From: UBA1081 sp045636025
Lineage (GTDB): Bacteria > Bacillota > Clostridia > Oscillospirales > Acutalibacteraceae
Assembly: GCA_045636025.1 (NCBI GenBank)
Contig: JAZTWP010000005.1
Location: 1-64,000 of the forward strand
Direction: 5' to 3'
DNA length: 64,000 nt
This document shows positions 1-7,880 of this stretch, in pieces; within the stretch, counting starts at the first letter, position 1; each line of letters opens with the position of its first letter. A program made the translations under genes and the position numbers. Under the pieces are notes generated by a model. The model saw nothing but the letters and a program-made list of their open reading frames with translations. It was not told where the DNA came from and did not search any database.

Positions 1-100
1 AGGGGCGATGATTCATCGCCCGGCACGAAAGTGCTTTTCCGTAAGGAAAATTAACGGCAAAGCCGTTCTGCTGCGCAGCGGGCGTTAGATTAACGCCCCT
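1..100. repeat. Folded intergenic repeat, multi-hairpin
   Basis: A run of adjacent short palindromes: GGGCGATGA/TCATCGCCC at 3-21, GCAC-GAAA-GTGC, TTTTCC/GGAAAA, ACGGC/GCCGT and GGGCGTTA/TAACGCCC. The outer ends (AGGGGCG at 1-7 and CGCCCCT at 94-100) are also complementary, so the whole block could fold as one cruciform-like unit. It has no reading frame and looks like the small dispersed intergenic repeats of Firmicutes. It may continue beyond the left edge of the window. Confidence 0.55.
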
Positions 101-141
101 ACAAGCTTTATTTTAATTTCTGCGAATAAATTATTGTTTAC

Positions 142-170
142 TTGACACTTTGCTTTTAATTAAATATAAT
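142..170 (+). promoter_or_regulatory. Sigma-A promoter of the MFS gene
   Basis: TTGACA at 142-147 and TATAAT at 165-170 are separated by 17 bp and lie 30 bp before the transporter start. Both hexamers match the consensus exactly, so strong vegetative expression is expected. Confidence 0.8.
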
Positions 171-199
171 AATAGCATAATCTGAAAGGAGAGCTGTGT

Positions 200-1663
200 A
201 TGAAGACAAAAACTCTTACTCCTGAAAAGCAGGCAAAGATTCTGAGGCAGAGACAAAAAGAAATTGCCAAGTGGGAGAGGGAAAAATCCCGTCCCAAAAG
301 CAATATGTATTTCATTTATCTTGTTTTGCTTATTTCTCTGATTTATGCAACAGACGAAATTGCATCACAGATAGGCACACTTATGAAAACTGAAATAGCA
401 AACGACCTTTTTCAGAGTTTCGGTGACCGCTCAGTCGGATTCCTCGATATACTCTCAATACTCGTTGTGCCGTTTCAGGCTATAGGTCTTCTTTACAGAC
501 CTCTTGCTGACCGTTGGGGACGCAAAAAGTTCTTGCTTATCAATACTTTCGGTATGAGTTTTGCAATGCTTATTATCTTCCTTTCAAACAGCATATTACT
601 TTATTTTATAGGCGCTTGTATGGTGCAGTTTTTCATTCCTCACGATATGCACGTTGTCTATATTATGGAATCCTCGCCGACGAAGTCGAGAGCAAGAATT
701 TATTCATCAATCAAATTCTTTGCAAATATGGGCGTTATGCTTGTGCCGTTGCTCAGACGACTTCTTATGCACAGCGCATCTGAATGGAGAAATGTATTCT
801 TCATTCCTGCAATAGTCGGTGTTGTATCAAGCCTTATTGCTCTTCTTCTTGCCAGAGAAACTGACCCGTTTATTGATTCAAGGCTTCGTTATCTCAGAAT
901 GACAGACGAAGAAAGAGAAGCTGAAAAGCAGAAAAAGAGTGCAGAAAATGCACAGGGCGGTCTTGTGAATGCACTCAAGTTTGCAATGAAGCATAAACAG
1001 CTCAAGTGGCTCTATATAACAGCCGCAATTGCAAACATCGGCTTTATCGGCTCTGTTGACTATCAGGTTATTATGTCTTACGGCTATGCTCAGAATTATG
1101 TTGCAAACGGAATGTTTGCAGAGCTTGGCGAAGCTGCGCTTGATGCGGTAAGTGTCGGACCCGTTACTGCAGCGTTGTTCCTTTTCCCTGTAGGTTGCTC
1201 TGTTGCTCAGGTTATACTCGGATTTATCTCTGATGCAAAATGGGGCGGACGAAAGAAAGCCGCAATTATTATTGCTGCAGACTGTATCATTATGTTTTTG
1301 CTGTTCTCAATCGGTTCAAGACTCGGTTGGAATCCCACAGTTGTAGGTTTCTTCTGCGGTATGTTTGTGGGCAGCTATTATGCAACAAATGACGTTATTA
1401 TTATGATGATAGGTGAATCATCACCCACAAACCTTCGTTCATCAACAATGTCTGCACAGTTTGTTGTTACAGCAGTCGGTTTCGCAGTTTCATATATTGT
1501 TTCATTCCTGGTGAAAATGATTTTCGGCAATGCCGTAATCGGAATTCTTGCATTCGGCCTGCTTGTGCCCGGATTTGTAGGTGCGCTTATTACTCTCGTT
1601 GCAAAAACCCACGAAACAAAAGGTGTGGATATGGACACAGTCACCGGTTGCGAATGGGATTGA
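200..1663 (+). CDS. MFS transporter
   Basis: A 487-residue membrane carrier. After a charged, lysine/arginine-rich N-terminus of about 35 residues it shows about 12 hydrophobic segments. The loop after the second or third segment carries RPLADRWGRKK, the classical MFS A-motif, and a related motif (FISDAKWGGRKK) occurs in the second half, so both MFS halves are present. AAAGGAG at 185-191 fixes the ATG. The substrate cannot be read from the sequence; the carbohydrate-rich surroundings suggest a sugar or organic acid. The gene is monocistronic, with its own consensus promoter and a strong terminator behind it. Confidence 0.85.
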   Translation: MKTKTLTPEKQAKILRQRQKEIAKWEREKSRPKSNMYFIYLVLLISLIYATDEIASQIGTLMKTEIANDLFQSFGDRSVGFLDILSILVVPFQAIGLLYRPLADRWGRKKFLLINTFGMSFAMLIIFLSNSILLYFIGACMVQFFIPHDMHVVYIMESSPTKSRARIYSSIKFFANMGVMLVPLLRRLLMHSASEWRNVFFIPAIVGVVSSLIALLLARETDPFIDSRLRYLRMTDEEREAEKQKKSAENAQGGLVNALKFAMKHKQLKWLYITAAIANIGFIGSVDYQVIMSYGYAQNYVANGMFAELGEAALDAVSVGPVTAALFLFPVGCSVAQVILGFISDAKWGGRKKAAIIIAADCIIMFLLFSIGSRLGWNPTVVGFFCGMFVGSYYATNDVIIMMIGESSPTNLRSSTMSAQFVVTAVGFAVSYIVSFLVKMIFGNAVIGILAFGLLVPGFVGALITLVAKTHETKGVDMDTVTGCEWD

Positions 1664-1681
1664 TAATTTTATAAAAAATTA

Positions 1682-1717
1682 CAGGAGATGCGGAAAACCG
1701 CATCTCCTGATTTTTTT
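1682..1717. terminator. Terminator between convergent genes
   Basis: A 12-bp perfect stem (1682-1693 with 1698-1709) with an AAAA loop is followed by a T tract on the + strand. It ends the MFS gene and sits just beyond the end of the converging cotJC remnant. Confidence 0.85.
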
Positions 1718-2222
1718 ATTTATCAAATGACGGATTTGTGAGATAGTAATTTTTGCTGTCGAGGGCGTCTGTTGCAACTCTCAGACCTTCACCGAATCGC
1801 TGATAATGTACGATTTCTCTTTCACGGAGGAATCTGATGGGGTCGATGATATCAGGGTCATCAACAAGACGGAGAATGTTGTCGTAAGTGACACGTGCTT
1901 TCTGCTCTGCGGCAAGGTCTTCGTGCAGGTCAGCGAGCACATCGCCTTTTGTCTGGATGTATGTTGCTGTCCAGGGGGTACCTGATGCGGCGGCAGCATA
2001 AACACCGTTTGTATGGGTCACAAAATATGCATCGAAGCCTTGTTTTTTGATTTCATCGCAGGAAAGATTTCTTGTAAGCTGATAAATCATACTGCCGATC
2101 ATTTCAAAATGTGCAAGTTCCTCTGTGCCGATATCCGTTAAAAGTCCTTTAAGCTCGTTACAGGGCATTGAATATCTCTGAGAAAGATAACGGAGTGCCG
2201 CACCGAGTTCACCGTCAGGTCC
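1716..2222 (-). pseudogene. cotJC: cotJC 3' part, split by prophage
   Basis: This is residues 32 to the end of CotJC, the manganese-catalase-like spore coat protein. Reading from attL, the frame begins PDGELGAALRYLSQRYS, then continues into the first internal Met (at 2168) and 149 further residues. The family's GLLTDIGTEELAHFEMI helix, with iron/manganese-ligand type Glu and His residues, and the REREIVHYQRF helix are intact. The N-terminal 31 codons lie 33 kb away at 35258-35350. The frame is undamaged, so excision of the element at 2223-35260 would restore a full gene of about 198 codons. As it stands there is no ribosome-binding site at the junction, so it is either silent or read from inside the phage. 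Confidence 0.9.
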
Positions 2223-2242
2223 CCCAAATTGTAAAAAGATAT
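2201..2242. other. attL, left prophage junction
   Basis: Host cotJC sequence (up to 2220) meets phage sequence after the presumed crossover dinucleotide CC at 2221-2222. The phage arm is 8 bp (CCCAAATT) followed by GTAAAAAGATAT at 2231-2242. That 12-mer is the exact reverse complement of the 12-mer in attR. Assignment rests on the interrupted cotJC frame and the symmetry of the rebuilt attP. Confidence 0.85.
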
Positions 2243-2247
2243 AGTTT

Positions 2248-3678
2248 TCAGGTATAAAAAAACAGTTTGAGTTCTCCTTCGGGTTTTTGGTAGGTAATAT
2301 GTGCGATTATGGTGCGGAGGGCTTCATTTTTATATTTTGCTGTTGCTGTGTCACTTTTTATAATATCAACAACGTTTCGTACTTTTTCAGCATATTCTGC
2401 AGTAGTGGGAGCTTTTGACTTTGGCAGTTGTTCTGCCGCCTTTGTCCTGAGTGTTTCAATTTCCTTGTTGATTTTCTCTTTATTTGCCTTATATTCATCA
2501 ATGGTATCAATGCCGGCAATATAGCTTTCTTTGCATCTGAGGAGCTTACGGTTTTCCTGTTCGATAAGAGCCTGATAATCAATGCCCGTCTGTCTGTCTG
2601 CAGGAGTCGGGACGATATTGAAATTCAGCTCTGTGATTGCCTCTTCGAGAGCATTGATAATTGCTTTATCTGCCTTTGCAACTGAGAGATAATGTGAAGT
2701 TTTGCACTGTCCTCTTGCATATCTGTGACATTGCATCCCCATTTCTTTCTGACCTGACATTGTGAGAGTTGCGCCACAGGATGAACACCGTACAAGGCCC
2801 TTGAGCATCCATTCTGTATGTTGGTCACGGCGTTGAAATTTAGGATACATTTTTGCTTGCTCCTGAAGCCGTGACTGTGCTTTATTCCAGGTGTCATCAT
2901 CAATTATAGCTTCGTGCTTGCCGTCAACAATCATCAGATTCGGGTTGTTGTAATCTCGGTTCGATGCGGCTCTGCCGTCAGTTGACCAACGAATTTTTCC
3001 GTTATAAACAGGATTATTGAGTATATACTCAATGTGACGGTTGTCAAAAGAACCGCCTCTTGTGGTTTTTATGCCAAGTGAATTGAGCTTTTTTGCAATG
3101 GTTCTCATACCGATGCCGTTGATATAGTCGCTGAATATCATTCTGACAGTATCAGCTTGTTCATTCGGATAATAGCATTTGTTTTTCAGGTCGAAGCCGA
3201 ATGCAGGGTGGCACATTGCCTCACCTCTTGAGGCCTTTTCAGTCATACCACGTTTGACTTCACCTGAAAGACGGATAAGATAATATTCATCCATCCATTC
3301 AATGATGCGTTCTATCAGACTGCCGAACGGGTCACTTGATATAGGCTCACTGATGCTGAGAACATCAATATTATTCTTTTTAAGCAGAGATTTGTATACA
3401 ATACTTTGCTCCTGATTTCGTGCAAAACGGCTGAATTTCCATACAAGTATTGCCTCAAACGGTTGAGGCTTTGTTTTTGCAATAGCAATCATTTCATTGA
3501 ATCGGTCACGCTTCTTTGTGGACTTTGCAGATATACCGTCATCGAAGAATACATATTCTTCCGGGACAATGAAATCATTTCTTTTTGCATAGTCACGGAT
3601 AAGCTTGAGCTGTGATTCGGGGGAATACTCATCCTGACGTTCGTCTGATACTCTGATGTATGCTGCAGCAATCTTCAT
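2248..3678 (-). CDS. Large serine recombinase (prophage integrase)
   Basis: A 476-residue protein that catalyses integration and excision. The N-terminal resolvase domain has the nucleophile in YIRVSDERQ (Ser11) and the arginine-rich FSRFARN motif near residue 85. A recombinase domain with the zinc ribbon (CSSC near residue 300, then two further Cys about 20 and 28 residues on) and a C-terminal coiled-coil follow. The gene ends 26 bp from the attL core and reads towards the cotJC remnant, the usual place for the integrase of such elements. AAGGGTG stands before the ATG. No clear consensus vegetative promoter is visible upstream, which leaves room for conditional expression. Confidence 0.93.
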   Translation of the reverse strand: MKIAAAYIRVSDERQDEYSPESQLKLIRDYAKRNDFIVPEEYVFFDDGISAKSTKKRDRFNEMIAIAKTKPQPFEAILVWKFSRFARNQEQSIVYKSLLKKNNIDVLSISEPISSDPFGSLIERIIEWMDEYYLIRLSGEVKRGMTEKASRGEAMCHPAFGFDLKNKCYYPNEQADTVRMIFSDYINGIGMRTIAKKLNSLGIKTTRGGSFDNRHIEYILNNPVYNGKIRWSTDGRAASNRDYNNPNLMIVDGKHEAIIDDDTWNKAQSRLQEQAKMYPKFQRRDQHTEWMLKGLVRCSSCGATLTMSGQKEMGMQCHRYARGQCKTSHYLSVAKADKAIINALEEAITELNFNIVPTPADRQTGIDYQALIEQENRKLLRCKESYIAGIDTIDEYKANKEKINKEIETLRTKAAEQLPKSKAPTTAEYAEKVRNVVDIIKSDTATAKYKNEALRTIIAHITYQKPEGELKLFFYT

Positions 3679-3709
3679 ATTATCACCCTTTATAATGTAT
3701 AAGATACAA

Positions 3710-3838
3710 AAGGGTATAAAAATACCCCTTGATTTTTACAAGGGGAGTGTGATATACTGATTTTGCTATGGGGCAGTATTCACACTCCCTATATTTTCCG
3801 TCACTCTGAGGACCAGTCAGAGCGGCGGATTTTTTTTA
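3710..3838. other. Structured intergenic region with three hairpins
   Basis: Between recombinase and the T5orf172 gene lie a short hairpin (GGGTAT/ATACCC, 3712-3727), a long one (GGGAGTGTGA near 3743 with TCACACTCCC near 3780) and a 13-position stem with two mismatches (3798-3830) followed by a T tract on the + strand. No + strand gene is left to terminate here. On that strand TTGATT (3729) and TATACT (3753) are 18 bp apart, so a short RNA of about 75 nt is possible. On the - strand the same hairpins would sit in the recombinase leader. Confidence 0.35.
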
Positions 3839-3839
3839 T

Positions 3840-5546
3840 TTAAACTTCAACTAATTCGTCAATGTCTTCAAAAGATGTTTCATCAAAGCTATATGTTGAA
3901 TATATTTCACCTGATATGGACTGCCGATATTCTTCGGCTGCCATTGTTTTATTGAATTCGGCTGTCGGGTCGATTTCTGAAACAAGTTTTTCGAGATCGT
4001 CAACTGTTGTAGTGAAAAACTCTTTTCTGAGATTGACCTTATTAACTCTCTTATCATTCAATCTTTGATGAAGTTCTGTTTCAAGAGAAACTGCATCCTT
4101 TGAGAAGATAAAGCTATGAACATCAAACTTAAACGGAACACTTGCAGAACCAAGCTCATCAACTCTTTCCTGAGGATTGAGACGACGAGTCATACCGATT
4201 TTGAATACATTTTCACCAAAAGAACCGAGATTGCTGATGATATAGATATTGCCCGCCTTACCGTTCTGTAGGTTTACAATAGTATCTTTCTTGACTGCAA
4301 TGTCCGAAAGCTGAGATTTAAGCTCAAGGATTCTTGCTTCATATGCAGCTTTTTCAGCTTCTGAAGCTTCAAGCATCTGCTGTTTAACCTTGGCAATCTC
4401 ACTGTGATATTTACTTTCTTCTGCTTCAATTTTCTTTTTCTGGGCTTCAAGTTCTCTGCGTTCCTGTGCTTCCTGGCGCATCTGTTCTCTGATAGCAATC
4501 TGCTCCTGTCGAGCTTGTTCTTTCTTTACATAGTAATCGTATTCGATTTTTGCAGCATTTATAAACAGATACTCTGTTGCACCGATAAACTTTGTAAGGG
4601 TTGATACTATATTCTGATTGCCCTCACCTGCAATAGCTATATATTTTGCAGTTACAGCTTTAATTTGTTCAATAGCATTATCAAGTTTGTCAAATTTAAG
4701 GTTTGTCAGAATATTCTGAAGCTCTGAACGAAGCCCTATAACCATAAGACTGTAAATAGCTTTATTTGCTTTAGTTGTATATCTTTCCTGATATTGTCCG
4801 AGAAGCTCTGTAATCTGTTTGTCGTTATCCCTATAAGCCTTATTGAGAGATTTTGTGTCCATTGAGTGAATGCGCAATGTAACCGTTGGTGCAAGTTCAT
4901 CATATTGGCTTTCCATATATACAGGGAGTTTACATTTGTCAAGGGAATGATCATATTCAAAATAGGAATCGACAGCGTATGTGACTGCTGAATAAAGTTC
5001 ACGTTCCTTCGCAAGCTTGCGTTCTAATGCACTGCGCTGTTTTTCCATTTTTTCGGTCTGCTGCGACAATGCTGCATTTTTATTTATAATATCGTTCTTG
5101 ATGGAGTTGCCTTCAGCGATACTTTCGTTTAACAGCTTTAATTCAGATGCTGCTTCTGCCTTTGCTTTTTCTGCGGCAGCAATGGTTTCTTCATAGGTGC
5201 TATATCCTAATGAATAAAAGCGTTGCTGAAGCGCACCATACTCAGCTTGCAATGCAGTCTTTTTTAGTATAAGGTCATTAAGCGCAGCATTGTTTTGTTT
5301 TGCATTCTTAAGTGAGTTTATTGTATATATAACAAGCGGAATTGCTCCTAGTAAAAATATCAAACTGCCGCCAGGGAAAAGTAATCCCACAACAAAAGCA
5401 ATGGATGCCGTTATTATTCCGGTTGTCTTCAGTTTTTCATTTGAATTGTTGTTTTGAAGTTGTATTACATTTTGAGTGTTTTGTCTGCAATAAGGACAAA
5501 ATGTTGTACCGTCAGGAATGTTTGCTCCGCAGTTTTTACAAATCAT
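3840..5546 (-). CDS. Membrane DUF4041/T5orf172 (GIY-YIG-like) protein
   Basis: A 568-residue protein in four parts. A zinc ribbon (Cys3, Cys6, Cys17, Cys20) is followed by two membrane helices (about 42-78). A coiled-coil and DUF4041-like middle region with a second KKE-rich coiled-coil extends to about residue 420. The C-terminal domain (about 430-525) resembles T5orf172/Mug113, with NIYIISN and KIGMTRR in place of the GIY-YIG pair. The family occurs in phages; its role is not known. The position between integrase and repressor, and the opposite orientation to the lytic genes, suggest expression in the lysogen, possibly as a superinfection or defence factor. RBS AGAGGTAA supports the ATG. 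Confidence 0.75.
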   Translation of the reverse strand: MICKNCGANIPDGTTFCPYCRQNTQNVIQLQNNNSNEKLKTTGIITASIAFVVGLLFPGGSLIFLLGAIPLVIYTINSLKNAKQNNAALNDLILKKTALQAEYGALQQRFYSLGYSTYEETIAAAEKAKAEAASELKLLNESIAEGNSIKNDIINKNAALSQQTEKMEKQRSALERKLAKERELYSAVTYAVDSYFEYDHSLDKCKLPVYMESQYDELAPTVTLRIHSMDTKSLNKAYRDNDKQITELLGQYQERYTTKANKAIYSLMVIGLRSELQNILTNLKFDKLDNAIEQIKAVTAKYIAIAGEGNQNIVSTLTKFIGATEYLFINAAKIEYDYYVKKEQARQEQIAIREQMRQEAQERRELEAQKKKIEAEESKYHSEIAKVKQQMLEASEAEKAAYEARILELKSQLSDIAVKKDTIVNLQNGKAGNIYIISNLGSFGENVFKIGMTRRLNPQERVDELGSASVPFKFDVHSFIFSKDAVSLETELHQRLNDKRVNKVNLRKEFFTTTVDDLEKLVSEIDPTAEFNKTMAAEEYRQSISGEIYSTYSFDETSFEDIDELVEV

Positions 5547-5642
5547 AATTTATTACCTCTTTAGTTATTATTTTTGGGCTGCATAAAACCCTCATAAATA
5601 TAAAGTAATAAACAGACAAAATGTAACACTTTTTTTATTTTT

Positions 5643-6269
5643 TTATTGAACAGGACTGAGGAAATAAACAGCCTTTCCGATGATTCTGACCTTATTCATT
5701 TCTTCTCCTTCAAATTCGAAGGGTTTTATTGTTGGATTCTCAGCTCGGAGCTCAATTCTGTTAGGATATTTATATACCTTTTTGAGTGTAGCTTCATTGT
5801 CAATCAGGACAGCGGCAATTTCACCGTTTTCAACATCAGGCTGTTCACGGATATAGACAATATCGCCATCGAAAATGCGGGCATTAATCATACTGTCACC
5901 TTTGCAACGAAGCGCAAAACTACAACCAACATCTTCAGGCATATTTATATAAGCATCAATATTTTCTTGTGCAAGAATAGGTTCTCCGCAGGCAATAGTG
6001 CCGAGCAGGGGGACTTTTTTCATTTTGGGAAAAGGAATTATTCCTGAAATAGAACTTGTATTGTCAGAATCCTTTCTGACAGAACTTCTTCCAATAATAT
6101 AATCAATTGAGACATTGAAATAATTCGCAAGTTTTATTAACATTTCCGAATTTGGTTCACGCTCTTCTTTTTCATAATTAACATATGTTGTATATGGAAT
6201 ATTTAAATCTCTTGCAATCTGAGCCATACTGATTTTCTTTTCAGTGCGTAATTCTTTAAGTCGATTCAT
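5643..6269 (-). CDS. CI/LexA-like phage repressor (HTH + S24)
   Basis: 208 residues from the ATG at 6269, chosen because GAGGTGAT lies 4-11 bases upstream; an upstream in-frame start lacks a site. An N-terminal XRE helix-turn-helix (MAQIARDLNIPYTTYVNYE) is joined to a peptidase S24 domain. The self-cleavage site appears to be Cys-Gly in GTIACGEP, the nucleophile the Ser of CKGDSM, and the general base the Lys of ATLKKVY. It should hold the lytic promoter shut and be inactivated by RecA-type DNA damage signalling. It is divergent from the Cro-like gene, with five operators between. Confidence 0.92.
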   Translation of the reverse strand: MNRLKELRTEKKISMAQIARDLNIPYTTYVNYEKEEREPNSEMLIKLANYFNVSIDYIIGRSSVRKDSDNTSSISGIIPFPKMKKVPLLGTIACGEPILAQENIDAYINMPEDVGCSFALRCKGDSMINARIFDGDIVYIREQPDVENGEIAAVLIDNEATLKKVYKYPNRIELRAENPTIKPFEFEGEEMNKVRIIGKAVYFLSPVQ

Positions 6270-6287
6270 ATTATCACCTCGATTTGA

Positions 6288-6316
6288 ATTATACACAAAT
6301 TGAGTAAATAAGTCAA
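6288..6316 (-). promoter_or_regulatory. Repressor promoter with operator O1
   Basis: On the - strand TTGACT (6311-6316) and TATAAT (6288-6293) are 17 bp apart. Operator O1 (6292-6306) lies over the spacer and -10 box, so the repressor probably limits its own synthesis. Confidence 0.75.
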
Positions 6317-6332
6317 TAAATAAATTCAGAAT

Positions 6333-6442
6333 TGCTCAAATTGGATAATTCACACAAAAATGTATTATCCAATTTGGGTAAATTGTTATATTGACAAACT
6401 ACTCAGAATGGGTATATAATCACAATGTACCCAAAATGAGTA
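6333..6442 (+). promoter_or_regulatory. Lytic promoter and operators O2-O5
   Basis: The early rightward promoter is TTGACA (6391-6396) and TATAAT (6415-6420), spacing 18. Copies of a 15-bp dyad of the form TAYYCAAWWTGRRTA occur at 6333-6347, 6366-6380, 6400-6414 and 6428-6442, plus O1 at 6292-6306. O4 exactly fills the -35/-10 spacer and O5 covers the transcription start region, so binding would block RNA polymerase. Confidence 0.85.
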
Positions 6443-6461
6443 GATTTCAAGAGGTGATTTT

Positions 6462-6662
6462 ATGAAAACAATGATTTATCCAAACATTGAAGCAGAAAGA
6501 GCAAGAAAAGGAATGTCAGTCGAAAATCTTACTTCCTTACTGGGTGTTTGTAGAAAAACATATTATAACTGGGTAAGCAAAGGGCAGATACCTCAGAATA
6601 AGATTGAAAAAATGGCAGAGATATTCAATGTATCAAGTGATTATCTGCTCGGTCAGTGTTAA
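6462..6662 (+). CDS. Cro-like HTH regulator
   Basis: A 66-residue single helix-turn-helix protein (VENLTSLLGVCRKTYYNWV) ending DYLLGQC, an ending shared with many XRE repressors. It is the first gene of the lytic transcript, directly behind the operator-controlled promoter, with RBS AGAGGTGAT. Position and size fit a Cro or antirepressor-type switch protein opposing the S24 repressor. Confidence 0.8.
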   Translation: MKTMIYPNIEAERARKGMSVENLTSLLGVCRKTYYNWVSKGQIPQNKIEKMAEIFNVSSDYLLGQC

Positions 6663-6679
6663 GAATCGAGGTGAAAAGT

Positions 6680-6853
6680 ATGGCAGATATTGAAATGAAA
6701 ACACCCGAGAGTGTGAAACTAATTCCTGTAATAGAAACAAAATGCACTCGTGGTGCTGGCACGAGTGCAAATCCTATAAGACTGGTAACACAGTATTGGA
6801 GCTTAGACGGTAAATTACTTGCAGAGAATGATAGTTTTATGCAGGAGAAATAG
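6680..6853 (+). CDS. Small early phage protein, unknown
   Basis: 57 residues starting MADIEMKTPESV; GAGGTG 6-11 bases before the ATG at 6680 supports this start over an earlier frame opening. The middle has a short Cys/Gly-rich turn (CTRGAGTSANP) and the rest resembles a small beta-rich fold. No function recognised. Its last 17 bases overlap the end of the converging DUF4145 gene. Confidence 0.6.
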   Translation: MADIEMKTPESVKLIPVIETKCTRGAGTSANPIRLVTQYWSLDGKLLAENDSFMQEK

Positions 6854-7535
6854 TCTCAGCATCTTTCTCAATAAAATACATTCCGATAAAGTAAACCATT
6901 GCTTGAATGAATTTTTTCAAATCAGTAATATCACGGTCAGAATGCTTTTTAGTGTAATGACTTTCATCATTACCTATCCAGGCAGACTTTAATGCAAGAT
7001 TTTTAATTCTTGTATCATCAATATAACTATTGATGCAATTACTCAAAAGCATTGATTTTATTTTGTCTGAATCTTCTGGTTTTTCGGAAATTGCAAAGTC
7101 TTTGACAAGGAACTCTACAGCTTTACGATACCCCATTCCTGCGATATGATTCAACTTCATTTCTTCCGCAGCATGAGACTGATTATATATTTCAACAAAA
7201 TCAGGAGACAAATCAGTAATTACTTTTTCAAAAACAAAATCTTCAATTTTTTTAGGTTCAGATGAAATTAATCTATAATTTTTATATCTATTTGATGAAA
7301 TAAACTGCGCATCATATGTATTTACATATATTTGATTGCAAACTCGACATCTGTTTATAATCACACATACATCATTGTATTTGTAAGTGTATAACATTGC
7401 ATAAAGATGTTCAGCTTCACCATATTTTTTACACAATGGACAACATTCATCTGAATCATATGTAAACTCAACTATGCTGTTTGTAGATAAGCCACGGTTA
7501 TTCAGTTTGTTTTCGGCATCAATAGTGGTATTCAT
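6837..7535 (-). CDS. DUF4145-domain protein
   Basis: 232 residues from the ATG at 7535 (RBS AAAGGAAG), in preference to an upstream in-frame start with a hydrophobic stretch. The N-terminal third carries two CxxC pairs (CCPLC and CRVC), probably a zinc ribbon; the C-terminal part holds the DUF4145 helices (SHAAEEMKLNHIAGMGYRKAVEFLV). DUF4145 proteins are found beside restriction and other defence genes, but their action is unknown. The gene is inserted antisense into the early operon and has its own promoter, so it is probably transcribed in the lysogen. Confidence 0.75.
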   Translation of the reverse strand: MNTTIDAENKLNNRGLSTNSIVEFTYDSDECCPLCKKYGEAEHLYAMLYTYKYNDVCVIINRCRVCNQIYVNTYDAQFISSNRYKNYRLISSEPKKIEDFVFEKVITDLSPDFVEIYNQSHAAEEMKLNHIAGMGYRKAVEFLVKDFAISEKPEDSDKIKSMLLSNCINSYIDDTRIKNLALKSAWIGNDESHYTKKHSDRDITDLKKFIQAMVYFIGMYFIEKDAETISPA

Positions 7536-7557
7536 TAGTACACTTCCTTTCACAAAG

Positions 7558-7586
7558 AGTGTAACAAAAAAAGAAAATATTGTCAA
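7558..7586 (-). promoter_or_regulatory. Promoter of the DUF4145 gene
   Basis: On the - strand, TTGACA (7581-7586) and TACACT (7558-7563) are separated by 17 bp and lie about 25 bp before the ribosome-binding site. The promoter would fire independently of the repressor-controlled lytic transcript. Confidence 0.65.
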
Positions 7587-7604
7587 ATAAAGAGAGGTGT
7601 AAAT

Positions 7605-7880
7605 ATGGATACAGCAAAATATCAGAACATTAAACTCAAAGGACTCAACGGTAGGTGGTCTGCTATTGATGAATATTCAGACGGTGAAGCTGATTACATA
7701 TTGCTTGAGAATATCAGCTTCAAAATCGGTATGGCAAATATTGTTTGCCAGGTAACTGCCGACGGGGAGCTTATTTTGTTAGGCAAAACCTATGAGTACA
7801 AACTTTCTGCGGAACTTATTGAATGTCTCGGTGATACGGTCAAGCAAGGAGCTCATAACTATCAACAGGAGGTGGTCTGA
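7605..7880 (+). CDS. Conserved-looking phage early protein, unknown
   Basis: 91 residues (MDTAKYQNIKLKGLNGRW...), with GAGAGGTG before the ATG. Alternating hydrophobic residues suggest a small beta-rich protein. It ends in TGA overlapping the ATG of the next gene by one base, so the two are translationally coupled. No function recognised. Confidence 0.65.
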   Translation: MDTAKYQNIKLKGLNGRWSAIDEYSDGEADYILLENISFKIGMANIVCQVTADGELILLGKTYEYKLSAELIECLGDTVKQGAHNYQQEVV

